A stretch of DNA of 64,000 nucleotides from positions 62,001 to 126,000 of the forward strand of contig JAFSJW010000049.1 in assembly GCA_017449265.1 (NCBI GenBank). The letters run 5' to 3'. Below, piece after piece: positions 32,958 to 42,500 of this stretch (position 1 is the stretch's first letter; each line of letters opens with the position of its first letter). Below the pieces are notes generated by a model. The model saw only the letters and a program-made list of their open reading frames with translations, was not told the origin of the DNA and searched no databases. The stretch comes from Treponema sp. (GTDB lineage Bacteria; Spirochaetota; Spirochaetia; Treponematales; Treponemataceae). The translations under genes were made by a program, and so were the position numbers.

Positions 32958-34385
32958 ATGTTCAAATCAATTAACAATATTTTAAACGCTATTGATGATG
33001 TAGTCTGGGGAATTCCAACGATTATGCTCATTCTTGTTACGGGAATTGTAGTCACTGTTGCTACCCGCGGAATTCAGTTCACAAAACTAGGAAGAGCTTT
33101 CAAGAGTATCTTCAAGGAGAATGAAGGTCACGGCGAGCTTTCCGGCTTTGCTGCCCTCTGTACGGCACTTTCAGCAACAATCGGAACAGGAAACATCGTT
33201 GGCGTTTCAACAGCAGTTCTCGCTGGTGGTCCTGGTGCCCTTTTCTGGATGTGGCTTGCCGCAATTCTTGGAACTGCCACAAAATATTCGGAATGTATGC
33301 TCGCAATCAAATATCGGGAGGTTGCCGCAGACGGTCACATTCTCGGCGGACCATTCTATACAATCGAAAAAGGCATGGGCCCAAAATGGAAGTGGCTCGC
33401 AGTTCTTTTCGCAATTTTTGGCACTTTGGTTGGTCTTTTCGGACTCGGAACATTTACACAGATTAACGGTATTTGCGGCGCAATTCAGAACGCATTCGAC
33501 CCAGAGAACGCAAACATTGCTTTCTATGTTGGCGAGCACGCTTATTCATGGGCAACTGTAATCGGTGGGGCAGTTATTACTGTCAGTGCGGCTCTGGTAA
33601 TCATCGGTGGTCTCAAGCGAATCGCAAAAATTGCAGAAAAAGTCGTTCCTGCAATGGCGTTTATCTATATTTTCATGGGGCTTGCCGTAATCATTATGAA
33701 CGCAACAAGAATTCCTGCTGCTTTTGAACTTATCTTTAAGGGCGCGTTCGGCGCGCAGACTGGTTTTAAGGCATTGGAAGGCGCGGCTTTGGGCGTTGTG
33801 CTCAAAACAGCAATGCAAAAAGGTATTGCCCGCGGCATTTTCTCAAACGAGGCTGGCTTGGGTTCTGCTCCAATCGCGGCGGCTGCCGTTCAGACAAACG
33901 AGCCTGTTGAGCAGGGGCTTGTAAACATGACTGGTACTGTAATCGACACATTGATTATCTGTACAATGACAGGTCTTTCAATCATCATAGCCGGCGGAGA
34001 TGTATGGAACAGCGGTGCAAGCGGGGCTGCCCTAACGGCAAAAGCATTCTCAACAATCCTTGGCGGTGACGGACATAGTATCCAGTTTCTTCTCATGCTC
34101 TGTTTGATTTTCTTTGCATTCACGACAATCTTGGGCTGGGACTACTACTCAGAGCGTTGTCTTGAATATTTGAGCAAAGGTAATCAGACAGTCGTAAAGG
34201 TTTACCGCTGGCTTTATATTCTTGCAGTTGCAATTGGTCCTTACATGACTATTTCCGCAGTCTGGACAATTGCCGACATCACGAACGGTCTTATGGCAAT
34301 TCCGAACTGTATTTCACTTATAGTTTTGAGCGGAGTCGTTGCAAAAGAAACAAAGAAATACTTCGAGAAATATCCAACATTGTAA
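32958..34385 (+). CDS. AGCS-family alanine/glycine:cation symporter
   Basis: A 475-residue secondary transporter with about 11 hydrophobic helices, taking up alanine or glycine with Na+ or H+. The family signature GPGALFWMWLAAILG is at about residues 94-108, and SNEAGLGSAPIAAAA near 295 is the conserved second motif. Length is typical. Start follows AAGGA. The leader contains copy C of the repeat. A bidirectional hairpin ends the gene. Substrate within the family cannot be set from sequence. Confidence 0.94.
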   Translation: MFKSINNILNAIDDVVWGIPTIMLILVTGIVVTVATRGIQFTKLGRAFKSIFKENEGHGELSGFAALCTALSATIGTGNIVGVSTAVLAGGPGALFWMWLAAILGTATKYSECMLAIKYREVAADGHILGGPFYTIEKGMGPKWKWLAVLFAIFGTLVGLFGLGTFTQINGICGAIQNAFDPENANIAFYVGEHAYSWATVIGGAVITVSAALVIIGGLKRIAKIAEKVVPAMAFIYIFMGLAVIIMNATRIPAAFELIFKGAFGAQTGFKALEGAALGVVLKTAMQKGIARGIFSNEAGLGSAPIAAAAVQTNEPVEQGLVNMTGTVIDTLIICTMTGLSIIIAGGDVWNSGASGAALTAKAFSTILGGDGHSIQFLLMLCLIFFAFTTILGWDYYSERCLEYLSKGNQTVVKVYRWLYILAVAIGPYMTISAVWTIADITNGLMAIPNCISLIVLSGVVAKETKKYFEKYPTL

Positions 34386-34421
34386 GCTATCCTGTTTATA
34401 GAAGATTTTACTAAAAATAGC

Positions 34422-34464
34422 GGGCAGCCTAATAAGTTCTTGCAACGAATTTATTAAGCTGCCC
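34422..34464. terminator. Bidirectional hairpin between symporter and thiE
   Basis: GGGCAGC / GCTGCCC plus TAATAA / TTATTA form a 13-pair stem. A T5 run follows on the minus strand, fitting termination of the thi operon; on the plus strand the tail is not T-rich. Confidence 0.7.
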
Positions 34465-34522
34465 CAAGCTACAACTGCCACGGCTTCTGCTTTTTGGAAG
34501 CCTCTTTGGGCGTTGTTACAGT

Positions 34523-35206
34523 TTAGCCCAAATTCCAGGCGTCAACGAGCTTTTTGGCTTCTTCGTATGGATTCTCAGCCCCTGCAACAGCAGAAACTAC
34601 GAAGAATCCGCCTACTCCAGTTTTTTTGAGTGGCTGAATGTCTCTGAGCTTTACGCCCCCACCAACCACGATCGGAACAGGGCTTTTTCTTCCAAGCTCA
34701 GTTAATTCTTCAAAGGTCTTTGTTATGACATGACCTGTTTCGTCCATGCCGCAATCTGGCTTTGTAGCAGTCTCGTGAACTGGACCTGCTCCAAAATAAT
34801 CGATTTGGCTTATGTCAGCAGACTGAACATAAGCAATCAAATCTTTTGTTGGGGCGGAAAGTCCGATTATTGCATCTTTTCCCAAAAATTTTCGACAAAT
34901 TGAAACAGGAATATCGCTTTGCCCTACATGAACGCCGTCAACTTTGATTCCAAGCTCGCGGGCCGCAAGAGCAATATCGAGCCTGTCGTCAACAAGAAGC
35001 GCGACGGACTCAGATTTTCCCAATTTGGCGATTGCTTGTGCCGACAGGCGGCAATCTTCAATCATTTCAAGTGCGCTGGCAGTTTTTGAGCGAATCTGAA
35101 CGCAAGTAAAGCCTGCCCGCACTGCCTCTTCGACAATTTGTGCGACCGGGCGACTATTCGTGTTTTCGCGTCCTACTACAAGATATGCGCTTATATCAAC
35201 TTTCAT
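34523..35206 (-). CDS. thiE: Thiamine-phosphate synthase
   Basis: A 227-residue TIM-barrel enzyme joining HMP pyrophosphate with thiazole phosphate to make thiamine phosphate. Motifs are CVQIRSKTAS near 35, LLVDDRLDIAL near 70, VHVGQSD near 92, and the diphosphate-loop region YFGAGPVHETATKPD near 137. It starts inside the stop of the ykoF-like gene with an ATGA overlap, so the two are coupled. It is the last gene of the riboswitch-controlled operon. ThiC, ThiD and ThiG are not in the window, so this looks like salvage of pyrimidine and thiazole moieties. Confidence 0.93.
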   Translation of the reverse strand: MKVDISAYLVVGRENTNSRPVAQIVEEAVRAGFTCVQIRSKTASALEMIEDCRLSAQAIAKLGKSESVALLVDDRLDIALAARELGIKVDGVHVGQSDIPVSICRKFLGKDAIIGLSAPTKDLIAYVQSADISQIDYFGAGPVHETATKPDCGMDETGHVITKTFEELTELGRKSPVPIVVGGGVKLRDIQPLKKTGVGGFFVVSAVAGAENPYEEAKKLVDAWNLG

Positions 35207-35499
35207 TTGAGATGTTCCTCCAGTCGGTCAAGTTTCTTATTCATCATGTCCGTAAAGCCCGGGCGAATGTCCATTTTGATTACGACTTCCGTGCGGATTC
35301 CTTTTTCGGCAAGAACGAATGTTGCTTTTTTGACTACTTCCATAACTTTGTCGTATTCGCCTTCAATTTCCGTGAACATTGAGGTTGTTTTGTTCGGAAG
35401 ACCAGATTCGCGGATAACTTTTACTACATCGGCCACATATTCGGAAAGCTCTTCGCCAACTCCGCAAGGGGCTATAGCAAGCGCGATTAATGTATTCAT
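35203..35499 (-). CDS. YkoF/MTH1187-type thiamine-binding protein
   Basis: A 98-residue ferredoxin-like protein of the MTH1187/YkoF family, which binds thiamine or its HMP precursor. Visible are IALAIAPCGVGEELSEYV at the start, TSMFTEIEGEYDKVMEVV in the middle, and KMDIRPGF near residue 75. It lies between thiM and thiE in the TPP-regulated operon, which supports a role in thiamine precursor handling. GGAGG precedes the ATG. Whether it buffers ligand or aids transport is unknown. Confidence 0.82.
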   Translation of the reverse strand: MNTLIALAIAPCGVGEELSEYVADVVKVIRESGLPNKTTSMFTEIEGEYDKVMEVVKKATFVLAEKGIRTEVVIKMDIRPGFTDMMNKKLDRLEEHLK

Positions 35500-35522
35500 A
35501 TTTCCTCCAGTTAAAAATCCTG

Positions 35523-36371
35523 TTACTTCAGTTCAAACGGATTGTTCGCAACATCTTCGGCTGTGGCAAGATAAAGCTCATCCAAAAACTGAACTTGAAA
35601 ACTTCCGGGAGCTGTGACTTTTGATTCTGCCCGTTTTCCTGCAAGATTATAAATCTGTGTGGCAGTCAGGGCAGCCACAAAAGGTGAGGTAACACCTGCA
35701 TAAACAGCGCAGACTCCGCCCAAAGAGCAGCCGGAACCTGTGATTTTTTCCATGAAGTGAGAGCCGCCTTTGCAATAAACGGAAGTTTCGCCGTCGGTAA
35801 CAAAATCTTCGATTCCGCTTACGGCAACTGCCCCGCCAAGACCGCTTCGTTTTTTGTTGATGTATTGTGCGAGTGCTTTTGCGGCATTTTCGGCATCGGT
35901 TACGGAATCAACGGTATCAACTCCTTTGGGACCGTTTGATGAAGATGCCCCGCCGATTCCCCAGAGCTTTGCCAGGGCGATTATTTCAGAAGCGTTTCCG
36001 CGGACAATCGACGGCGGAAAATCTTTGAACCCTGTGAGCAGTTTTGTGCGCAGCGAACCGATTCCGATTCCAACAGGGTCAAGAACCCAGTTCTTTTTAA
36101 GCTCGAAAAGGCGTTTTGCCGTGCGCGGGAGAGTTTCTTCGTAAACTGGGAACATTGTGCCGGCGTTGATGTAGACTGAGCTTCCGACTTCTGAGACGAG
36201 TTCGCCTTCGTCCGGAAGATAGACCATAGCGGCAGAGCCGCCCACGGCAATCTGGGCATTTGCGACAAAATTGATTGTGACTGTGTTTGTGATTGATGGT
36301 GCAAGAGGCTTTTTTGAGCGGACTTGCTCAACGGCCTCTTTGACTTGTGATTTAATTTGAGATTCGGTCAT
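35523..36371 (-). CDS. thiM: Hydroxyethylthiazole kinase
   Basis: A 282-residue ribokinase-like enzyme phosphorylating the thiazole alcohol for thiamine salvage. VLDPVGIGIG near residue 96, GNASEI near 125 and the anion-hole/catalytic GSGCSLGG with Cys215 are conserved. Start has AAAGGAGC upstream. It is the first gene after the TPP riboswitch. The order thiM-ykoF-thiE is compact (23-base gap, then 4-base overlap). Confidence 0.94.
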   Translation of the reverse strand: MTESQIKSQVKEAVEQVRSKKPLAPSITNTVTINFVANAQIAVGGSAAMVYLPDEGELVSEVGSSVYINAGTMFPVYEETLPRTAKRLFELKKNWVLDPVGIGIGSLRTKLLTGFKDFPPSIVRGNASEIIALAKLWGIGGASSSNGPKGVDTVDSVTDAENAAKALAQYINKKRSGLGGAVAVSGIEDFVTDGETSVYCKGGSHFMEKITGSGCSLGGVCAVYAGVTSPFVAALTATQIYNLAGKRAESKVTAPGSFQVQFLDELYLATAEDVANNPFELK

Positions 36372-36445
36372 TTTTTGCTCCTTTGGAAAACCTGAATTTC
36401 CAAAAAAAATTGCCCACCATAGAAGCGAGCCGTTCTGACCGAATT

Positions 36446-36538
36446 GCTCCCTTCCACAGTGTTAGCTGTCAGGTTCAGAGGGTTTTGCGTCGTTACGCTA
36501 TCTCAACTCGTTAGGACCAGCCGCCGAGTTCCCCTGCA
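36446..36538 (-). ncRNA. TPP riboswitch upstream of thiM
   Basis: Read on the minus strand, the conserved THI-element blocks appear in order: GGGG near the 5' end, GTTGAGATAGCG, ACCCTCTGAACCTGA, and GGAAGGGAGC at the 3' end, with small stems between (GCGT/ACGC; CAG/CTG). A hairpin GGAAA/TTTCC lies between the aptamer and the AAGGAG of thiM and could couple ligand to translation. The promoter directly precedes it. Confidence 0.88.
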
Positions 36539-36546
36539 ATGCGCTT

Positions 36547-36575
36547 ATAATAGCCAAAAAGCCGTTTTTAGACAA
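36547..36575 (-). promoter_or_regulatory. Promoter of thiM-ykoF-thiE
   Basis: On the minus strand TTGTCT (36570-36575), 17 bases, TATTAT (36547-36552). The predicted start near 36540 is at the 5' edge of the riboswitch. Confidence 0.7.
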
Positions 36576-36585
36576 GTGATTGTTT

Positions 36586-37605
36586 TTACTTCGTGGCATA
36601 ACTCAGAATTTCTTGATAAAGTTCCATGTCATCGGCAGCAGATTCTTTTATGAAATTCTCCAATGCTTTCTGCCACGGCGTTATGTCGTCAACTTGAACT
36701 ACCGTGACTCCTGCATTTTTTATATTTTTGAGGACTTCATACTCGTCTTCTTCTGAGATTTTTCTGCAATATTCGCTTGCGAGTTTTCCTGCTGCGCGCA
36801 AAATTTTCTGCTGGCTTTCGGAAAGAGAATCCCAACATTCCGTTGTTATGACAGTTTCCATGATTCCAAGCTGATGCGAGTCAAGGATTATGTTCGGGGC
36901 TACTTCTTCAAAATGATTCGGAAGAAAGTTCGTCAGCGGCTGATCCGCCACATCGACCTGCCCGGTGGAGAACGCAGCGTAAAGGTCGGCGAAATTTACT
37001 TTTTTCTGTTTCATTTTGAGATTTTCTGCAATTGCCTGTAAAGCCTTGTCGGTTGTTACCCGCATCGTAAGCCCCTCCAAGTCCTTGATTGAGCTGACTT
37101 TCTTTGTGGCGAACAGATGGCGGAACCCTTCTTCGCCATAATACAGCCCGATTATGTTCAGACCTTTTTCGCGCGGTTCGTCCAAAAGTTTTTGCGCCGT
37201 TTCGGAAGAAGCGAATTTCCAAAAATGCTCTCGGTTTGAGAAGGTGAACGGAATTGAGAGAAGCGCGTATTTTTTGCAGCCCATAGACACAAATCCTGCC
37301 ACTGACTGGCGGGCAATCTGAATTGTGCTTCCGGGCTTCGTTATGAGATTTCGGACTGTTACATTGTCACCAAGGATGCCTGAGCATTGCAAGTCGATTT
37401 CGATTTTTCCACCAGAAAGCTCTTCGACTTTTTCTTTGAAGAACTGGTCTGTTCTGCCTGCGATTGTTTCAGGAGGATTTACTTCTGCCATTACTAGAGT
37501 TATTTTCGTATTTTTGTTTTTTTCCCATTTGCATGAAAAAATTATGAAAGTTGCAAAAATCGCGATAATAAGTATTAAATTTTTTCTGAACACAAATTTC
37601 TCCAA
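36586..37605 (-). CDS. Orphan DctP-type TRAP solute-binding lipoprotein
   Basis: A 339-residue TRAP-family binding protein, lipidated at Cys25 (IIFSC). The DctP core shows IEIDLQCSGILGDN, the Arg-containing GLTMRVTTDKALQAIAENL (the Arg that salt-bridges carboxylate ligands), and VDVADQPLTNF. A ligand with a carboxylate is likely. TRAP systems need DctQ/DctM membrane subunits, and neither is next to it. The start is TTG with no clear ribosome site, so the true N-terminus is slightly uncertain. It follows an ABC permease gene by 61 bases in the same direction. Confidence 0.83.
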   Translation of the reverse strand: MEKFVFRKNLILIIAIFATFIIFSCKWEKNKNTKITLVMAEVNPPETIAGRTDQFFKEKVEELSGGKIEIDLQCSGILGDNVTVRNLITKPGSTIQIARQSVAGFVSMGCKKYALLSIPFTFSNREHFWKFASSETAQKLLDEPREKGLNIIGLYYGEEGFRHLFATKKVSSIKDLEGLTMRVTTDKALQAIAENLKMKQKKVNFADLYAAFSTGQVDVADQPLTNFLPNHFEEVAPNIILDSHQLGIMETVITTECWDSLSESQQKILRAAGKLASEYCRKISEEDEYEVLKNIKNAGVTVVQVDDITPWQKALENFIKESAADDMELYQEILSYATK

Positions 37606-37666
37606 AATATGATTTTTTACAGTTTAAATTTTTTTGAAATATCCGTCAAATATAAGTAGAAGAGTT

Positions 37667-38521
37667 TTACGAAAATTTCGCAGACTGATTTTTGCGAGCT
37701 GCTTCTTCTGGCTGTGATTTTTCCTTATTCAGAATTGATTTTTGTGTTTTTTTTGCGATTTGGCGCATAATCCAAAATGGGGCTTTTGTCATAAGGACAA
37801 CAAGAAGAATCATAATAATTGCGTAGGCGTAAATGTCCTGATATTCGTTGAAGTAGCTGCTTGAGTAAACTTCTTTTCCAAGCGAGTTCTTTGTCTGAAC
37901 CAGGTATTCGGTCGATACGATTAGCTTCATTCCCATTCCGACTGCGTTGATATAGGCCTGTTTCAGATATCCCGCCATGAGCGGAATGTAGACTGAAAAC
38001 AAAATTCGCGGGGAAAAGTCACTGTTCAGGCGGTACACATCAATCAGCTCGCGGTCAATTCTCTGGCAGCCTTCCGAGGCCGCTTCGCTTATGAGCGGAA
38101 TTAGAATCAGCGTGGCTGCCGTGTGCGGGACTCGTGAATATTTTGTCAGAATCATAATTATAACCACAAGCACAATCATCGGGATTGAGCGCATCATAAT
38201 CATCATTGGCGAAAGAAGTTTTCTGAGAAAAGGGCACATTCCCTCAGCAATGCCGATTGAAATTCCTGCCAGAGTTGAGAAAATCATCGCTTCGGACAAG
38301 TGCAAAAGTGATGTAAAAATGAGGTGGTATGTTTTTGGCGTGCGGACAAGGCGGATGAAAGCTGCCAGAATTTCAGGCACGCTGGGGAAAACAAGAGCGT
38401 CGCCTTTCACTTTCCCCGCAATTTGAATCAGACAGCCGATAAGAATAATTCCGAGGAAAAAAACAAACGCGTCTTTTGCCCCGGATTTTTTGCCTTCCGA
38501 TTCGGAATTATTTTTCTCCAT
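37667..38521 (-). CDS. ABC transporter permease (SsuC/ThiX-like)
   Basis: A 284-residue inner-membrane permease with about six helices. The ABC coupling loop is the EAA-like region ISEAASEGCQRIDRELIDVYRL near residue 145. Such permeases serve aliphatic sulfonate, nitrate/taurine or thiamine-precursor importers. It overlaps the upstream binding-protein gene by 14 bases. No ATPase gene lies next to it. Charged N- and C-terminal tails are predicted to be cytosolic. Location beside the thi operon makes a thiamine-precursor role attractive but unproven. Confidence 0.8.
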   Translation of the reverse strand: MEKNNSESEGKKSGAKDAFVFFLGIILIGCLIQIAGKVKGDALVFPSVPEILAAFIRLVRTPKTYHLIFTSLLHLSEAMIFSTLAGISIGIAEGMCPFLRKLLSPMMIMMRSIPMIVLVVIIMILTKYSRVPHTAATLILIPLISEAASEGCQRIDRELIDVYRLNSDFSPRILFSVYIPLMAGYLKQAYINAVGMGMKLIVSTEYLVQTKNSLGKEVYSSSYFNEYQDIYAYAIIMILLVVLMTKAPFWIMRQIAKKTQKSILNKEKSQPEEAARKNQSAKFS

Positions 38522-39422
38522 AATAATAGAAATCTTCGGCAGGGAGCGTTCCGCCGAACTGCTTCAAGTCGATTTTTGCCGTTTCCTCAACCTGGGCTTT
38601 TGCATCGCGCGCGCTCATATAGCGGATTGCGCAGTTTGGAATTGCGCTTTCTGCAATTTTTGCGTTAGGAAGAATTTTCAGCTCTGCGCAGGCTTTGGCT
38701 ACGGAAGAAACATCATTCGTGCATTTTGCGCAAGATTCTTCCGCAAGTTTCAGATATTCGCGCACAGCCTCAGGATTGTTCTGAGCTGTCTCTGCCCGAA
38801 CGAAAAGCCCTGCCTGAGTGAATCCGTCGAATCCTGTCGCTTTCTTGTACAAATCGTTGAGCGCGTAAGCGGTTATGTTCTGTTTTTTCATTTTTGCCGC
38901 TGTGAGGGCAGGCTCTGCTGTAAGAACGATTGCGTCCGCATCGGAAAGAAGAAGGCTTTGTGTGTTTGCAGCTCCGGCAAGATAATCAATGTCCTTTGCC
39001 TTGATTTTGTTTTTGTCAAGTACGGAAAGAGCAACCGATGAGTTGATAGTGTTCTCTCCGAAAAGAGTGACCCCGTGCTTTTTTATATCTTTGAGCTTGA
39101 AATTCTTTCTCTGCGAGGCAAAGAATAAATTTCCCCATGTGACGACAGCAGCCAGTTTGTATGATGATTTTCCCATTTTGTAGAGCTTTGCCCCGGCGTT
39201 AACGGGCGCGATGATAAAATCAGCCTTGTTTCCGACGAATTCTGCGGAAATTGTTTCTGCGGCCACATAAGTGTAATTCTCCGGATTTTTTTCAGCCAGC
39301 GATGCAAGCGCAATGCTCGGCGCACCGTTGGGCGAAGAAACCTTTATGATTTTTTCTGCATCCTGGGCTACTAAATTTACGGTCAGCAATGCTGAAATTG
39401 CAAAAGCAAGTATTTTTTTCAT
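38508..39422 (-). CDS. ABC solute-binding protein (NMT1/ThiY-like)
   Basis: A 304-residue periplasmic binding protein with signal peptide MKKILAFAISALLTVNLVAQ. The type II fold shows VSSPNGAPSIALASL near the start, DFIIAPVNAGAKLY near 75 and GVTLFGENTINSSVAL near 110. It belongs to the broad NMT1/SsuA group, which includes thiamine-pyrimidine binders. The start at 39422 has AGGAG eight bases upstream; the codon at 39473 would add 17 non-signal residues. It leads a cluster with the permease; the usual ATPase is missing. Confidence 0.78.
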   Translation of the reverse strand: MKKILAFAISALLTVNLVAQDAEKIIKVSSPNGAPSIALASLAEKNPENYTYVAAETISAEFVGNKADFIIAPVNAGAKLYKMGKSSYKLAAVVTWGNLFFASQRKNFKLKDIKKHGVTLFGENTINSSVALSVLDKNKIKAKDIDYLAGAANTQSLLLSDADAIVLTAEPALTAAKMKKQNITAYALNDLYKKATGFDGFTQAGLFVRAETAQNNPEAVREYLKLAEESCAKCTNDVSSVAKACAELKILPNAKIAESAIPNCAIRYMSARDAKAQVEETAKIDLKQFGGTLPAEDFYYYGEK

Positions 39423-39475
39423 TATATATCTCCTGTTTATATAGAATTCTTGCGTTTCAAAATAAAAAGTCAATA

Positions 39476-39510
39476 GACTTGTGAGGAAACTTTTTAGTTT
39501 CCGTACATAT
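39476..39510. repeat. Intergenic hairpin element, third-hairpin-only copy
   Basis: GACTTGTGAGGAAAC faces GTTTCCGTACATATC, matching hairpin 3 of the composite repeat with several mismatches in the right arm. It lies between divergent genes. Confidence 0.75.
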
Positions 39511-39580
39511 CTAATACTGAATGAAAATTTTCAAAGTTCTTTTTTATTAAAAATATGTTATAATTTGCGGGAGGATTTTA

Positions 39581-42500
39581 ATGAAACGATTTGTATCATC
39601 TTTAGCTTTTCTTTCTTTGTTTTTTCTTTCTTTGTTTTCTGCTTATTCAGCTGATGACTTGTTGTCAGAATATGTAAGCCGCGGCTGGACGACAGATGAG
39701 GGGCTTTCTGGGAATACCGTCACCGACATAATTCAGGACAAAATCGGGTACATATACATTGGAACTTATGAGGGGCTTGTTCGTTTTGACGGAGTTGATT
39801 TTTCCGTGTACAACAAAAGCCGCAACCCTAAGTACGGCTTTGTTTCGGCGCGCGCTGTGATGCAGTCAGGCGACGGGGCAATCTGGGTCGGAAGCAATGA
39901 CGAAGGCGTGTTCCGCATTGTTATGGACAGCGGCGAGGAAGTTAGGTCTTTTTCTTTGGCGGACGGGCTTTTGAGCAACTCCGTGCGCGCCATCTGCGAG
40001 GACGGACAGGGGAATGTTTGGGTTGCCACGGCTGGCGGAGTTTCGTACATAACGAAAACTTTTTCCGTAGTGACACCTGAAATTCCTTCATCACAAAGCG
40101 ATTTGAAAGGAATATGCACTTCGCTTTTTTGTGACAGAAACGGGCGTGTCTGGGTCACAACTACGGAATCAGGCGGACTTTATTTTTTTGATGGGGGTCG
40201 ATTCTCAAAATATTCTTTTTCTAATCAGGAGATTGGAAAAAATATTGTCACTTGTGTTTCGCAGGATAAATCAGGCTCGTTAATGTTCGGAGTGTCGCCG
40301 TTCTATGTTGTGAAAGTTTCTGACGGAAAAGAGGAGATTTTTGACCTTGCGGCTGGTTCAAAAGGCGGAACGACTATAACTACTATTCTTGAGGACAAAT
40401 ACGGAACTCTCTGGTTCGGAACGGATGCTGGAATATCTGTCTTGCGCAATGGTGAAATATCCCAGTACACGGAAAAACAGGGGCTTTTCGACAATAACAT
40501 AAACAAGCTGATTGAGGACCGCGAGGGAAACATTTGGGTTGCGACTGACAGAGCTGGCGTTCAGAAAATGAACAAAGGTTTTTTCAAGACTTTTCCGCTT
40601 ACGGCTTCCGTCAATTCAATTGCAGAAGGAAAAGACGGACGGGTATGGCTTGGCTGTAACGACGGCGTTGTGTGCTACAATCAGGTTGGCTCCGACGGAA
40701 AGCTTGTGGCCGAAGAGAACGAAATCACTTCGTTTTGTGCGGGGACAAGAATCCGCCATATTGGAATTGCGTCCAACGGGGACATTCTTGTAAGCGCGTA
40801 TGCGAATCTTGGTCAGCTCCGTTTTTCATCTGACGGAAAACTTGTCGGCCAGTGGAAGAAAAAGGACGGTCTTACGGGCGAAAAAGTCAGGCTTGCTGTG
40901 GAAAGCGTAAAAACGCATGATTTGTACATCGGAACGACGACTGGACTGAATGTCGTAGACCATGATACTGGCAAAATAAAGACTTTTACCAAAAAAGATG
41001 GACTTCCGCACGAATACATCATGTGGATTTTTGAGGATTCTGACGACGGAAAAATCTGGCTCGGAACGGACGGTGGCGGTGTAATCGTCATGGACGGCGG
41101 TCGGATTTTGAAAAAATACACTAAGGAAGACGGGCTTTCAGGAAATATTATCTTCAAAATAACGAAAGACCGCGACGGTGCGTTCTGGATTTGTACTGGA
41201 ACAGGAATCTCGCGCTTTTACGGCGGAACTTTCTTCAATTATACGAAAGAATCCGGGCTTGGGACTGACAGCGTGTTCCAGCTTATTAACGATAATGCTG
41301 GAAACAGCTGGATAACGAGCAATGCTGGTGTCAGCAGCGTTCCGACGACTAGCTTTGGCACAAAATCCAGCGGCTCTGATGAAGCTTTCGTTATGAAGTA
41401 TTACAGTCGCTTTGACGGACTAAAAACTCGCGGAGTGACTTCAACCAGCCTTTCAATGTGCGATTCACGAGGACGGCTCTGGTTTCCGCTTGTTGACGGA
41501 TTTGCAATCTGCGACCCGAAAAAAATCCATGAAGATAAAATTCCTCCGAGCTTGAACATAGAGCGCGTGTTTGTGGATGACAAAGTTGTTTATCCTACTG
41601 ACAGTGCGATTGAGCTTCCTGCAGGCACAAGAAAACTTGAAGTCCAATTCGCGGGACTGAGCTTTATTTCTTCAAACCCCGTGAAATTCAAGTACAAACT
41701 TGATGGCTTTGACTCTGATTTTTCTGAATGGGAAACGCATCGGACAGTGACTTACACTAACTTGAAGCCTGGCAGCTACCGATTTTACCTTATGGCTACG
41801 AACGGGGGAAATGTTGTTAGCGACACAGATTCAAGAGTCAGTTTTAAGCAGAAAGCATTCTTGTATCAGCATATTTGGTTCTGGGGCATTGTAGGAATCG
41901 TGATTGCGCTGATTATCGCGCAGCTTACTTCGATGATTCTTGGCATGATAAAGCAGCTCCGGGTTTTGAAAAATGCCATAGCGGAGCTTTCCAGCGGAAA
42001 TGCGGATTTGACCAAGCGCGTTAAGGTTGGAAAACATTCTGTGTTCAAAATCTTCGATGAGCTTGTTTATGAAGAGAACAGGTTTCTTGAGAAATTTCAG
42101 GGAATCATAGCCAAAGTGAAATTTTCGGAAGCAAATCTTAGCGCGGTTGGCGCGGATATGGGCGTTTCCACGGCGCATACGGCCGGAGCGATTGAGAACA
42201 TAATCTCAAACATAAACAATGTTCATGGCTCAATAAGTTCCCAGAACGACAGCGTTCAGGAAGCGGCAGACGCGGTTGACACGATTGCGGAGAATATTTC
42301 TTCACTTGAGGAAATGATTGCTTCTCAGGTGTCTGGCGTTCAGTCGGCTTCGGGCGCGATTGAGGAAATGGTCAGGAATATCCGTTCCGTAAATTCGGTG
42401 ATGGACGATATGGCAACATCGTTCGCCGCGCTTGAGGAGCAGGCGGAGGCGGGGCAGACAAAAGAAAAGGCTGTGAGCGAGAAAATAGCCCAGATTGAGG

